NCBI GenBank assembly: GCA_035707965.1
Contig: DASSTJ010000132.1
Coordinates: 1-5,758 of the forward strand
From: DASSTJ01 sp035707965
GTDB lineage: Bacteria > Actinomycetota > Actinomycetes > Actinomycetales > Angustibacteraceae
Reading direction: 5' to 3'
Length of the DNA: 5,758 nucleotides
In this document: piece after piece, positions 1 through 5,758 of the stretch
How the letters are laid out: every line of letters starts with the position of its first letter
Numbering within the stretch: the first letter of the stretch is position 1
The notes under the pieces: model-generated
Seen by the model: the letters and a program-made list of their open reading frames with translations, nothing else
The model's database searches: none
Told to the model about the DNA's origin: nothing
Made by a program: the position numbers and the translations under genes

Positions 1-947
1 ACGCCGTCGACCAGCAGCCGCCGTTCGAACCCTTCGTCGCCATCCTCGTCGCGGTGTTCACTGCCGGAGCGCTGACCGAAGGCCGCACCGCCGCCGCTGC
101 GCTTGCCACGGTCGGCGTGGGTGTCACGTTAGGCGTCGCCGACGTCGCGTTCGGGCAGCCGGTCGGCATGGCCGTACCTCCGCGGGTGACGATCCTCGGC
201 GTCTTCGCGCTGGGACGGCTCACCGCCCTCTACCGTCGCCGCGCGCACGAGTCTGCGCTGCGAGCGGTGCGCGCCGAGCAGTCGGCGGAGCAGGCGAAGC
301 AGGAGGCGGTCGCCTCCGAACGCGCCCGGATCGCGCGAGAGCTCCACGACGTGGTCTCGCACGACGTCTCGCTCATGGTGCTGCAGGCGTCCGTCGAGCG
401 CCGCCTGCTCGGGGAGAGCCCGGACGGTGCAGCAGCCGGCACCGCCGCCGTCCTGCAGAGCATCGAGTCGGCCGGCCGCGACGCGCTCACCGAGCTGCGC
501 CACATGCTCGGCGTGCTGCGCCAGGATGCCCACGCGCCGCTGGCGCCACAGCCGGGGCTCGACCGCCTCGAGGAGCTCGTCGCCGAGGCGCGGACCGCAG
601 GCGTCGACGTCGAGGTGCACCGGAGCGGCGAGGGCGCCCTGCCGCCCGGGCTCGAGCTCGCCGCCTATCGCGTCCTGCAGGAGTCGTTGACGAACGTCGT
701 CAAGCACGTCGGTCCGACGCACGTCCGGCTCTCGCTCGACCACCGGCCGGAGGAGATCGCGATCGACGTCCTGGACGACGGCCCGGCAGCGGGCAGCTCT
801 CGGGCTGCGCTGCCGGGCGGCCACGGCCTGCTGGGGATGCGCGAGCGCGTCCAGCTCTACGGCGGCACCCTGTGCGCGGGACCGCACGAAGCGGGCTTCC
901 GGGTGCAGGTGCGACTGCCGGTTCCGTCGGGGACGGCCGCGGTATGA
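1..947 (+). CDS. Sensor histidine kinase, NarL/DesK-like (HisKA_3), 5' end missing
   Basis: Membrane sensor kinase that autophosphorylates on a histidine and passes the phosphate to a response regulator, almost certainly the one encoded next to it. The frame is open from base 3 to the TGA at 945-947 and its true start lies before the window; the GTG at 54 is internal. Hydrophobic stretches at about 36-80, 90-155 and 185-225 are the last membrane segments, followed by a basic RRR and a short coiled region rich in A, E and Q. The dimerisation/phosphoacceptor box ERARIARELHDVVSH has its histidine at 345-347 and a DxxxH phosphatase-type motif right after it. The ATPase domain shows the N box (ESLTNVVKH, Asn at 693-695), the DDG of the G1 box (774-782) and the GGHGLLGMRER of the G2 box (about 819-848). 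No extracellular sensing domain is visible in this part, and the stimulus cannot be inferred. Confidence 0.93.
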   Translation, partial: AVDQQPPFEPFVAILVAVFTAGALTEGRTAAAALATVGVGVTLGVADVAFGQPVGMAVPPRVTILGVFALGRLTALYRRRAHESALRAVRAEQSAEQAKQEAVASERARIARELHDVVSHDVSLMVLQASVERRLLGESPDGAAAGTAAVLQSIESAGRDALTELRHMLGVLRQDAHAPLAPQPGLDRLEELVAEARTAGVDVEVHRSGEGALPPGLELAAYRVLQESLTNVVKHVGPTHVRLSLDHRPEEIAIDVLDDGPAAGSSRAALPGGHGLLGMRERVQLYGGTLCAGPHEAGFRVQVRLPVPSGTAAV

Positions 948-1612
948 GCCTGCGCGTGGTCGTCGCCGACGACCAGGCCCTGGTCCGCGCCGGCTTCTGT
1001 CGCCTCGTCGACAGCGAGGCCGACCTGACCGTCGTGGGGGAGGCGGGGAACGGCGCGGACGCCGTGCGCATCGTCCGGAGCGCGAAGCCCGACGTCGCGC
1101 TGCTCGACATCCGGATGCCCGTCATGGACGGCATCGAGGCCACGCGGCGCATCGTCGAGACGACCAGCACGCGGGTGGTCATCCTCACGCTGTTCGACCT
1201 CGACGACTACGTCTTCGCCGCGCTGCAGGCAGGTGCGAGCGGCTTCCTCCTCAAGGACTCACCCGCCGACCAGCTGCTGTCCGCGATCCGGGTCGCGGCG
1301 CAGGGGGACGCCCTCATCGCGCCGTCCGTCACCCGCCGGCTGCTGGACGAGTTCGCCGCGCTGGGTGCGCGCACGAGCTCGGTGCCGGGGCTCGGTGAGC
1401 TGACCGACCGTGAGCGGCAGGTGCTGACGCACGTCGCGGCGGGACTGAGCAACGCCGAGATCGCGGCGGTCATGTTCGTGGGAGAAGCGACCGTGAAGAC
1501 CCACGTCGGACGGGTGCTGGCCAAGCTCGGTGTCCGTGACCGCGTGCAGGCCGTGGTCGCCGCGTACGAGTCGGGGCTGGTCCGGCCAGGCGCCCAGCAC
1601 GAGGGTCCGTGA
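944..1612 (+). CDS. Response regulator, NarL/LuxR family
   Basis: DNA-binding response regulator of 222 residues, typical for the family. The receiver domain (about 3-120) has the acidic pair D9/D10, phosphoacceptor D55 in LLDIRMPVMDG, the switch threonine T82 and the conserved K104 in FLLKD. A GerE/LuxR helix-turn-helix follows at about 150-212 (LTDRERQVL, then LSNAEIAAVMFVGEATVKTHVGRVLAKLG). The ATG at 944 overlaps the kinase stop as ATGA, which implies translational coupling and a kinase-regulator pair. It places the receiver motifs at their normal distance from the N-terminus, whereas starts farther upstream in the same frame would add residues encoded inside the kinase gene. A G-rich stretch about 10 bases upstream (GGGGACGG) may serve as ribosome binding site. 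Its target genes are not visible here; pairs of this kind often control an adjacent transporter or stress operon, but that is general knowledge, not something seen in this window. Confidence 0.96.
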   Translation: MSLRVVVADDQALVRAGFCRLVDSEADLTVVGEAGNGADAVRIVRSAKPDVALLDIRMPVMDGIEATRRIVETTSTRVVILTLFDLDDYVFAALQAGASGFLLKDSPADQLLSAIRVAAQGDALIAPSVTRRLLDEFAALGARTSSVPGLGELTDRERQVLTHVAAGLSNAEIAAVMFVGEATVKTHVGRVLAKLGVRDRVQAVVAAYESGLVRPGAQHEGP

Positions 1613-1629
1613 GCGTCCGCCGGTCAGCC

Positions 1630-1650
1630 CGGTGTGCTGCGGTCACGCCG
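1630..1650. terminator. Weak hairpin between the convergent regulator genes
   Basis: CGGTGTG (1630-1636) can pair with CACGCCG (1644-1650) around a 7-base loop, a 7-bp stem with one G-U pair in plus-strand RNA. It lies in the 73-base gap between two convergent genes, where a terminator is expected. No T-rich tract follows, so an intrinsic terminator is only a possibility; the rest of the gap shows nothing else. Confidence 0.22.
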
Positions 1651-1685
1651 ATCGCGGTCCTGCACGAGGCGTGGTGGTCCCGACG

Positions 1686-2120
1686 TCACGGCCGCTCGAC
1701 CGCGCGCCACGCCACGACGTCGTCCAGCACCAGGCTGCTGGTCGGTTGCCCGTAGGAGGCCAGCCGATCCAGCAGGGACTCGAACGCCGGCATGTCGGGG
1801 ACCGCGACGACGAGCACCGAGCAGTCGTCCCCCGTCACCCGGTACATCTGCAGCACCTCGGGCCACTGGCGCACCGACGGGTCCCGCAGCAGGCACGTCG
1901 GCCCGTAGCAGTGCATGCGGACGATCGCCCGTACCCCCCGGCCGGCCTTCACCGGGTCGACGGCCGCGTGGTACCCGGTCAGCACGCCGTCGTCCTGCAG
2001 CCTGCGCACTCGCTCGGCGACCGACGGCGCCGACAGGTTCACCTTGCGCGACAAGGCGTTGATGGACAGCCGCCCGTCGGCCTGCAGCTCCGCCAGGATG
2101 CGCCAGTCGACCTGGTCCAC
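1686..2120 (-). CDS. Lrp/AsnC-family transcriptional regulator
   Basis: Small transcription factor of 144 residues, the usual Lrp/AsnC length. Members act as dimers or higher oligomers whose C-terminal domain binds amino acids or related metabolites. The N-terminal winged helix-turn-helix spans about residues 2-56: DWRILAELQADGRLSINALSRKVNLSAPSVAERVRRLQDDGVLTGY matches the family signature closely. The RAM (ligand-binding) domain follows from about 62 to 141, with the typical VTGDDCSVLVVAV strand at 95-107. The start is the GTG at 2120, preceded by a strong AAGGAG at 5-base spacing; longer versions of the frame run antisense through the lyase gene and are not real. The gene diverges from the lyase with 120 bases between them, the usual arrangement for a local Lrp regulator that controls its neighbour and itself. 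Cysteines 71 and 76 (CYGPTC) sit in the ligand domain; their role is unknown. The ligand cannot be read from the sequence, though tryptophan or another aromatic amino acid is an obvious guess. Confidence 0.94.
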   Translation of the reverse strand: MDQVDWRILAELQADGRLSINALSRKVNLSAPSVAERVRRLQDDGVLTGYHAAVDPVKAGRGVRAIVRMHCYGPTCLLRDPSVRQWPEVLQMYRVTGDDCSVLVVAVPDMPAFESLLDRLASYGQPTSSLVLDDVVAWRAVERP

Positions 2121-2125
2121 GGCCT

Positions 2126-2131
2126 CTCCTT
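2126..2131 (-). promoter_or_regulatory. Ribosome binding site of the Lrp/AsnC gene
   Basis: On the minus strand AAGGAG lies 5 bases before the GTG at 2120. It decides this start over the much longer open frame. Its first A is also the last base of one arm of the inverted repeat, so protein binding or RNA folding there could affect translation. Confidence 0.8.
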
Positions 2132-2172
2132 GCGATCGTGACGTGAGCAGCACCGAAGACGTGACGATCGCA
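2131..2172. promoter_or_regulatory. Inverted repeat, candidate Lrp-type operator
   Basis: TGCGATCGTGACGT (2131-2144) and ACGTGACGATCGCA (2159-2172) are reverse complements at 13 of 14 positions, separated by 14 bases and centred between 2151 and 2152. The site lies inside the divergent promoter region, 11 bases from the regulator's start codon and 68 bases before the lyase start. Lrp/AsnC proteins bind imperfect palindromes, often in their own promoters, so it is the natural candidate operator for both genes. The seven bases GACGTGA also recur directly at 2140-2146 and 2158-2164, so more than one dimer could contact the region. I could not assign convincing -35/-10 boxes on either strand. Binding is inferred, not shown. 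Confidence 0.7.
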
Positions 2173-2240
2173 TGCCTTCGGCGGTGGAACGCGTTGCGGG
2201 CGCCATTCTCGCGCGGCGTTCGCCGGCGCACCATCGAGGC

Positions 2241-3623
2241 ATGACCGAACCGACCTTCCGCACCATCATCGAACCGTTCCGGATCCACTCGGTGGAGCCG
2301 CTCCGCATGACCACCCGCGCCGAGCGGGAGGCCGCCGTGCGGAAGGCCGGGTACAACCTCTTCCAGGTCGACGCCGAGGACGTCCTCATCGACCTGCTCA
2401 CCGACTCGGGCACGGGCGCGATGAGCCGCGACCAGTGGGCGGCGATCCAGCGGGGCGACGAGTCCTACGCCGGCTCGCCGTCGTACTTCCGCTTCCGCGA
2501 CGCCGTACGGGCGCTGTTCCCCTTCGAGCACGTGATCCCGACGCACCAGGGCCGCGCTGCCGAGAAGATCGTCTTCGGTGCGCTCGGCGGAGCCGGCAAG
2601 GTCGTGCCGAACAACACGCACTTCGACACCACGCGGGCCAACGTCGAGTTCACCGGCGCCGAGGCCGTCGACCTCGTCGTCCCCGAGGGACGCGACCCCC
2701 AGTCGCAGCACCCGTTCAAGGGCAACATGGACGTCGCGGCGCTCGAGGCGCTGCTGGCCGAGCGGGCGGACGACGTCCCGGTCGTCTTCATGACGATCAC
2801 CAACAACAGCGGCGGAGGCCAGCCGGTCTCGCTCGCCAACCTGCGCGCCGTCCGCGAGGTGTGCGACCGCTACGGCAAGAAGCTGTTCCTGGATGCGTGC
2901 CGCTTCGCCGAGAACGCCTGGTTCATCCACGAGCGTGAGGAGGGCCAAGGCGACCGGGACGTCGCCGACATCGTCCGCGACATGGCGTCCCTCGCCGACG
3001 GCATGACGATGAGCGCCAAGAAGGACCCGATGGGCAACATCGGCGGCTGGCTGGCGATGAACGACGACGAGCTCGCCACGCAGTGCCGCAACCTGCTCAT
3101 CCTCACCGAGGGCTTCCCGACGTACGGCGGTCTTGCCGGGCGTGACCTCGAGGCCCTGGCGCAGGGCCTGACGGAGGTCGTCGACCACGACTACCTGCGC
3201 TACCGCATCACCAGCACCGCGTACCTCGGCGACGCCCTGCGCAAGGTCGGCATGCCCATCCTGTCGCCGACGGGCGGCCACGCCGTCTACCTCGACGCGA
3301 AGGCGCTGCTGCCGCACATCGACCCGCTGGAGTTCCCCGGCCAGTCGCTCGCCGTCGCGCTCTACGAGGTCGGTGGCGTGCGCTCCTGCGAGATCGGCAG
3401 CGTCATGTTCGGCCGCCGGCCCGACGGCAGCGAGGTGCCGGCGTCCCTCGAGCTCGTGCGGCTGGCGATCCCCCGGCGCACCTACACGCAGAGCCACGTG
3501 GACTACGTCATCGAGGTCTGCGAGCAGGTCGTCGCGCTGGCCCCCGAGCTGCGCGGGTACCGGATCGTCGACGAGCCGCCGGCGCTGCGCCACTTCACGG
3601 CGACGTTCGAGCCCCTCGCCTGA
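2241..3623 (+). CDS. tnaA: Tryptophanase (L-tryptophan indole-lyase), TPL/tryptophanase family
   Basis: PLP-dependent beta-eliminating lyase of 460 residues (E. coli TnaA 471, tyrosine phenol-lyase 456). Tryptophanase splits tryptophan to indole, pyruvate and ammonia in the cytosol. Family marks are clear: EPFRI near the N-terminus, LIDLLTDSGTGAMS (49-62), GDESYAG with Y76, PTHQGRAAE (100-108), TITNNSGGGQPVSLAN (185-200) with N189, D218 and R221 of the cofactor pocket, MSAKKD with PLP lysine K261, and IPRRTYT with R412 for the substrate carboxylate. Three residues known to separate the two activities are tryptophanase-like: D129 (Thr in TPL), I385 in CEIGS (Arg in TPL) and H451 in LRHFT (Phe in TPL). 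Other segments resemble TPL more (NIGGWLAMNDDE, YGGLAGRDLEA), so substrate preference needs an assay. The ATG at 2241 matches the family N-terminus; an in-frame ATG at 2172 would add 23 atypical residues and lies inside the palindrome. The ribosome site is poor (GAGG only one base before ATG). Probably regulated by the divergent Lrp protein. Confidence 0.9.
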   Translation: MTEPTFRTIIEPFRIHSVEPLRMTTRAEREAAVRKAGYNLFQVDAEDVLIDLLTDSGTGAMSRDQWAAIQRGDESYAGSPSYFRFRDAVRALFPFEHVIPTHQGRAAEKIVFGALGGAGKVVPNNTHFDTTRANVEFTGAEAVDLVVPEGRDPQSQHPFKGNMDVAALEALLAERADDVPVVFMTITNNSGGGQPVSLANLRAVREVCDRYGKKLFLDACRFAENAWFIHEREEGQGDRDVADIVRDMASLADGMTMSAKKDPMGNIGGWLAMNDDELATQCRNLLILTEGFPTYGGLAGRDLEALAQGLTEVVDHDYLRYRITSTAYLGDALRKVGMPILSPTGGHAVYLDAKALLPHIDPLEFPGQSLAVALYEVGGVRSCEIGSVMFGRRPDGSEVPASLELVRLAIPRRTYTQSHVDYVIEVCEQVVALAPELRGYRIVDEPPALRHFTATFEPLA

Positions 3624-5109
3624 CCGGCTCGACGATCGGGAAGTGCCGCGGGACCACCATGAGGATCGCGAACGTGAGCACTGCGGCGGCCAGCAGCCCG
3701 GCGAACACCGCGTGGGTGGAGGCGTCGAGCGCGGACGTCAGGTAGTGCGCGACCTCGGGGGACTCGTGGCCTCCCGTGAGCGTGCTGCTGATGCCGTCGA
3801 CGCTGGTCGGCAGCCGGCCCTGCAGCCGGGCGGGCGCCTGCTCGAGCCGCTGCGAGAGCACCGCGTTGGTGACGGCGCCGAAGACGGCTGCGCCCACGCT
3901 CTGGCCGAGGAACCGCGAGAACATCACACCGCCGGTGACGACGCCCCGCTCGCCCCACCCGACGGTCGACTGCAGGCCGACGATCAGGGGCGACGTGATG
4001 AGGCCGAGGCCCGCGCCCATGAGCGCGCTGCCGAGCACCGGCTGCCACACGTGCGCGTCCGCGGGGACGAGCACGAACACCACTCCCGCGGCCACGGTGA
4101 GGAGGGCGCCGACCGCTGCCGTGTCCCGGAAGCCGATGCGCAGGTAGAGCCCGTTGGACAGTCCCGACGCCATCGGCCACGTCACCGACATGACGGCCAG
4201 CACGAACCCGGCCCCCACGGCTGACAGCCCGAGCACCGACTGGCCCCAGGTGGGCAGGAAGGTCGACAGCCCGATCACCAGGAGCCCGCCGGTCGCCGTC
4301 GCGGCGTAGGTCCCGGCCGTGAGCCGGCGGCTCCACAGCCACGGTGGCATGACGGGCTCGGCGGCTCGGTGCTCGACGACGACGGCCGCCGCGGCGCACG
4401 CCAGCGAACCGACGAAGACCAGCACGCTGGGCCAGGACCACCACGGCCAGCCCACCCCGCCCTGCAGGAGACCGAGGATGAGGAGTCCCGCCGCACCCAG
4501 GAGGAGGCTCGAACCGGCGTAGTCGATCCGGTGGCGGCGATGCTCCACCTGCTCGTGCAGGTCGCGTGCGATGAGGGTCAGCGCGAGTGCACCCAGCGGC
4601 AGGTTGACCAGGAAGATCCAACGCCAGCTGGCGTACTGCGCGAACACGCCACCGAGAGCGGGTGCGACGACCGCCGAGACCCCCCACACGCTCGACAGCC
4701 AGCCCTGCACCCGCCCTCGTTCTCGGACGTCGTAGAGGTCACCGGCGATGGTGTTGACGGTCGCGCCGATGGAGCCGGCGCCCAGACCCTGCAGCGCACG
4801 GAACGCGATGAGCGACACCATCGTCCAGGACGCGGCGGAGAGTGCCGAGCCGGTCAGGAAGACGGTGATCCCCACGACGAGGACGGGTTTGCGGCCGAAC
4901 TGGTCGGCGAGCTTGCCGTACACGGGGATCGTGACCGTCTGGGCCAGCAGGTAGACCGAGAAGACCCAGCCCACCAGGCTGAACCCGCCGAGGTCCCCGA
5001 CGACCTGCGGGATGGCGGTCGCCACGATGGTGGTGTCCATCGCGACGAGCGCCATCGTCAGCATGAGTGCGACGAGCACCCGGGATCGGTGGTCCCTGGG
5101 TCGCCTCAC
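3595..5109 (-). CDS. MFS drug:H+ antiporter, DHA2 (14-TM, EmrB/QacA) family
   Basis: Inner-membrane exporter of 504 residues, driven by the proton gradient in this family. About 14 hydrophobic segments can be counted, the DHA2 layout. Motif D1 lies in TM1 (AMDTTIVATAIP, with D25 in the membrane), motif A in the TM2-3 loop (GKLADQFGRKP, 65-75), motif B as RALQGLGAG (104-112) and antiporter motif C as GVSAVVAPALGG (143-154). RWIFLVNLPLG after TM5 is also typical. I chose the GTG at 5109 because AGAGG lies 5 bases upstream and the protein then begins with a short basic tail (RRPRDHRSR) before TM1. Starts at 5115 and 5163 (both GTG) are in frame and would add 2 or 18 residues. The gene converges on the lyase and overlaps its end by 29 bases. 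The substrate is unknown: family members export dyes, antibiotics, biocides and small metabolites. No dedicated TetR or MarR regulator lies beside it in the window. Confidence 0.93.
   Translation of the reverse strand: MRRPRDHRSRVLVALMLTMALVAMDTTIVATAIPQVVGDLGGFSLVGWVFSVYLLAQTVTIPVYGKLADQFGRKPVLVVGITVFLTGSALSAASWTMVSLIAFRALQGLGAGSIGATVNTIAGDLYDVRERGRVQGWLSSVWGVSAVVAPALGGVFAQYASWRWIFLVNLPLGALALTLIARDLHEQVEHRRHRIDYAGSSLLLGAAGLLILGLLQGGVGWPWWSWPSVLVFVGSLACAAAAVVVEHRAAEPVMPPWLWSRRLTAGTYAATATGGLLVIGLSTFLPTWGQSVLGLSAVGAGFVLAVMSVTWPMASGLSNGLYLRIGFRDTAAVGALLTVAAGVVFVLVPADAHVWQPVLGSALMGAGLGLITSPLIVGLQSTVGWGERGVVTGGVMFSRFLGQSVGAAVFGAVTNAVLSQRLEQAPARLQGRLPTSVDGISSTLTGGHESPEVAHYLTSALDASTHAVFAGLLAAAVLTFAILMVVPRHFPIVEPVRRGARTSP
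3607..3632. terminator. Hairpin across the convergent lyase and transporter ends
   Basis: TCGAGCC (3607-3613) and GGCTCGA (3626-3632) form a perfect 7-bp inverted repeat with a 12-base loop that contains the lyase stop codon. Being symmetrical, it could fold in either transcript at the point where the two genes meet. There is no T tract on either side, so function as an intrinsic terminator is uncertain. Confidence 0.35.
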
Positions 5110-5114
5110 GTGCA

Positions 5115-5119
5115 CCTCT
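5115..5119 (-). promoter_or_regulatory. Ribosome binding site of the MFS transporter
   Basis: AGAGG on the minus strand is followed by five bases (TGCAC) and the GTG at 5109. It favours this start over the in-frame GTG codons at 5115 and 5163. Confidence 0.55.
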
Positions 5120-5206
5120 GTCTCTCGCCTGACGATCCTGCCCGCCGGGACCCATGGTGGCACCGCCGCGGAGACCTGCCGTGCCAGGTTCCGGTGCCGA
5201 CCGGCT

Positions 5207-5252
5207 GCCGCCCTTCACCCGCACGTGAGCCAGCCGCCGCGCGAAGGGTGGC
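5207..5252. repeat. Imperfect inverted repeat in the divergent intergenic region
   Basis: GCCGCCCTTC (5207-5216) pairs with GAAGGGTGGC (5243-5252): 9 of 10 positions complement, the tenth being G-U in plus-strand RNA, with a 26-base loop. A second perfect 9-base inverted repeat, CGTGCCAGG (5180-5188) and CCTGGCACG (5268-5276), is nested around nearly the same centre (5228 against 5229.5). The site lies 98-143 bases upstream of the transporter start and about 100 bases before the next gene. It could be an operator or an RNA fold, but GC-rich sequence produces such matches by chance. The rest of the 244-base gap (5110-5353) shows no gene or recognisable promoter. Confidence 0.35.
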
Positions 5253-5353
5253 CCACGTCTTCAGGACCCTGGCACGCGCGAGCCGTTCTCTGCCAGCGTT
5301 CTCCAGGAGCTGGGCACGCTCAGGCCGCGACGCCGACGTGCCGATGATCAGCC

Positions 5354-5758
5354 GTGCGCATCGCCGGAGGGCTCGTCGTCGCCGGCGCGTGCCTGGCCTG
5401 GTGGCTGGCCAAGCGCTACCTGCTGCGCTCCGGCTGGACCATCTGGCCGGTGCTCGTCGCCGTCCCCGCCCTGCTGCTCAGCGCCAACGAGGCCCGGTGG
5501 CACAGCTTCGAGTCGCAGCTGGCCGCCGCGGCCCAGCCGGTGCTCGCCGGACGCGACGCCGGCTTCGCGTGCGAGCGGCTCATGCGCAACTTCTGGAGCA
5601 GCGAGGGCCATGTCGGCCACGTCTGGTTCGACGCCGAGGGCGCACCCGCGCACGACGCGTTCCTCTCCTCGGGCACCTGCGCGAGCGTGAAGTCGTGGCG
5701 CGAGCACCCGGGCGCGGCGAGCATCGACGAGATCGTGGCGGTGCACACCGTCGCGCAC
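5354..5758 (+). CDS. Membrane-anchored protein of unknown function, 3' end missing
   Basis: I do not recognise this gene by name. The frame opens after the TGA at 5345-5347 and stays open to the last base, giving 135 residues from the GTG at 5354. There are two hydrophobic segments, about 3-19 (IAGGLVVAGACLAWWLA) and 28-44 (WTIWPVLVAVPALLLSA), separated by a short basic turn (KRYLLR). A soluble part follows with FACERLMRNFW and SSGTC; cysteines 73 and 109 could form a disulfide if this part is outside the cell. The visible end, EIVAVHTVAH, would become an HExxH zinc site if the next codons read E-x-x-H; similar membrane proteins with a VLTHEAMH-type motif occur in actinobacteria, from memory. 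G/C-rich third positions and the amino acid pattern support real coding on this strand over the opposite one. No clear ribosome binding site precedes the GTG, so leaderless translation or a different start is possible. It diverges from the transporter. Confidence 0.72.
   Translation, partial: MRIAGGLVVAGACLAWWLAKRYLLRSGWTIWPVLVAVPALLLSANEARWHSFESQLAAAAQPVLAGRDAGFACERLMRNFWSSEGHVGHVWFDAEGAPAHDAFLSSGTCASVKSWREHPGAASIDEIVAVHTVAH

Noticed and set aside
872..943. Upstream extension of the response regulator
   Set aside because: These codons lie inside the kinase C-terminus. The ATG at 944 overlaps the kinase stop and gives the canonical receiver N-terminus.
2172..2240. Upstream in-frame ATG start for the lyase, or a TnaC-like leader peptide
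   Set aside because: The 23 extra residues have no counterpart in the family, contain no tryptophan, and the ATG lies inside the palindrome. No separate short leader with a Trp codon was found in the gap.
1686..3593. A 635-residue minus-strand open frame that fuses a long N-terminal region to the Lrp regulator
   Set aside because: The upstream two thirds is antisense to the lyase and has no domain character. The regulator has its own ribosome binding site and a normal-length start at 2120. Long shadow frames are common in GC-rich DNA.
3503..4687. A 394-residue minus-strand frame and several plus-strand frames across the transporter gene
   Set aside because: They are Arg/Pro/Ala-rich out-of-frame readings of the transporter, which shows all expected MFS motifs in its own frame.
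5336..5345. ACGTGCCGAT, similar to ACGTGACGAT in the Lrp palindrome
   Set aside because: One 10-base half-site match with one difference and no partner arm nearby; likely chance in a sequence of this composition.
5348..5758. Minus-strand open frames opposite the last gene
   Set aside because: Their translations are rich in Arg, Ala, Gly and His without motifs, while the plus-strand frame has two clear membrane segments and a plausible soluble domain.
1..5758. Mobile element, CRISPR array, tRNA/rRNA, toxin-antitoxin or defence genes
   Set aside because: No transposase, integrase or repeat-spacer pattern, no recognisable RNA gene, and all coding regions fit ordinary regulatory, metabolic or transport families.

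Overview
This is a GC-rich (about 70%), densely packed stretch of chromosome. GTG starts are common, third codon positions are strongly G/C, a NarL-type two-component pair is present, and the last gene looks like an actinobacterial membrane protein. All of this suggests a high-GC Actinomycetota; the genus cannot be read from the sequence. I see no tRNA, rRNA, CRISPR array, insertion sequence or prophage genes.

Layout. (1) Positions 1-1612, plus strand: the 3' part of a membrane sensor histidine kinase (HisKA_3/HATPase_c) overlaps a complete NarL/LuxR-type response regulator by 4 bases (ATGA). Their target is not in the window. (2) Positions 1686-3623: a divergent pair made of an Lrp/AsnC-family regulator (minus) and a 460-residue tryptophanase/tyrosine phenol-lyase family enzyme (plus). 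The active-site residues favour tryptophanase. The 120-base gap between them holds a near-perfect 14+14 base inverted repeat (13 of 14 positions match) that is a strong candidate for the regulator's operator. (3) Positions 3595-5109, minus strand: a 14-TM DHA2-type major facilitator exporter. It converges on the lyase, and the two coding ends overlap by 29 bases. (4) Positions 5110-5353: a 244-base intergenic region with an imperfect stem-like repeat. (5) Position 5354 to the window edge, plus strand: the start of an unrecognised membrane-anchored protein, cut off just where a possible HExxH motif would begin.

How the parts may work together. The clearest functional unit is the regulator-lyase pair: an amino-acid-responsive Lrp protein probably controls a PLP enzyme that splits tryptophan (or a related amino acid) to an aromatic product, pyruvate and ammonia. 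The convergent exporter could move the product or something unrelated; the sequence does not decide this. The two-component pair and the final gene appear to be independent neighbours. I found no clearly undescribed system. The best leads are the operator-like palindrome, the mixed tryptophanase/TPL character of the lyase, and the truncated last gene.
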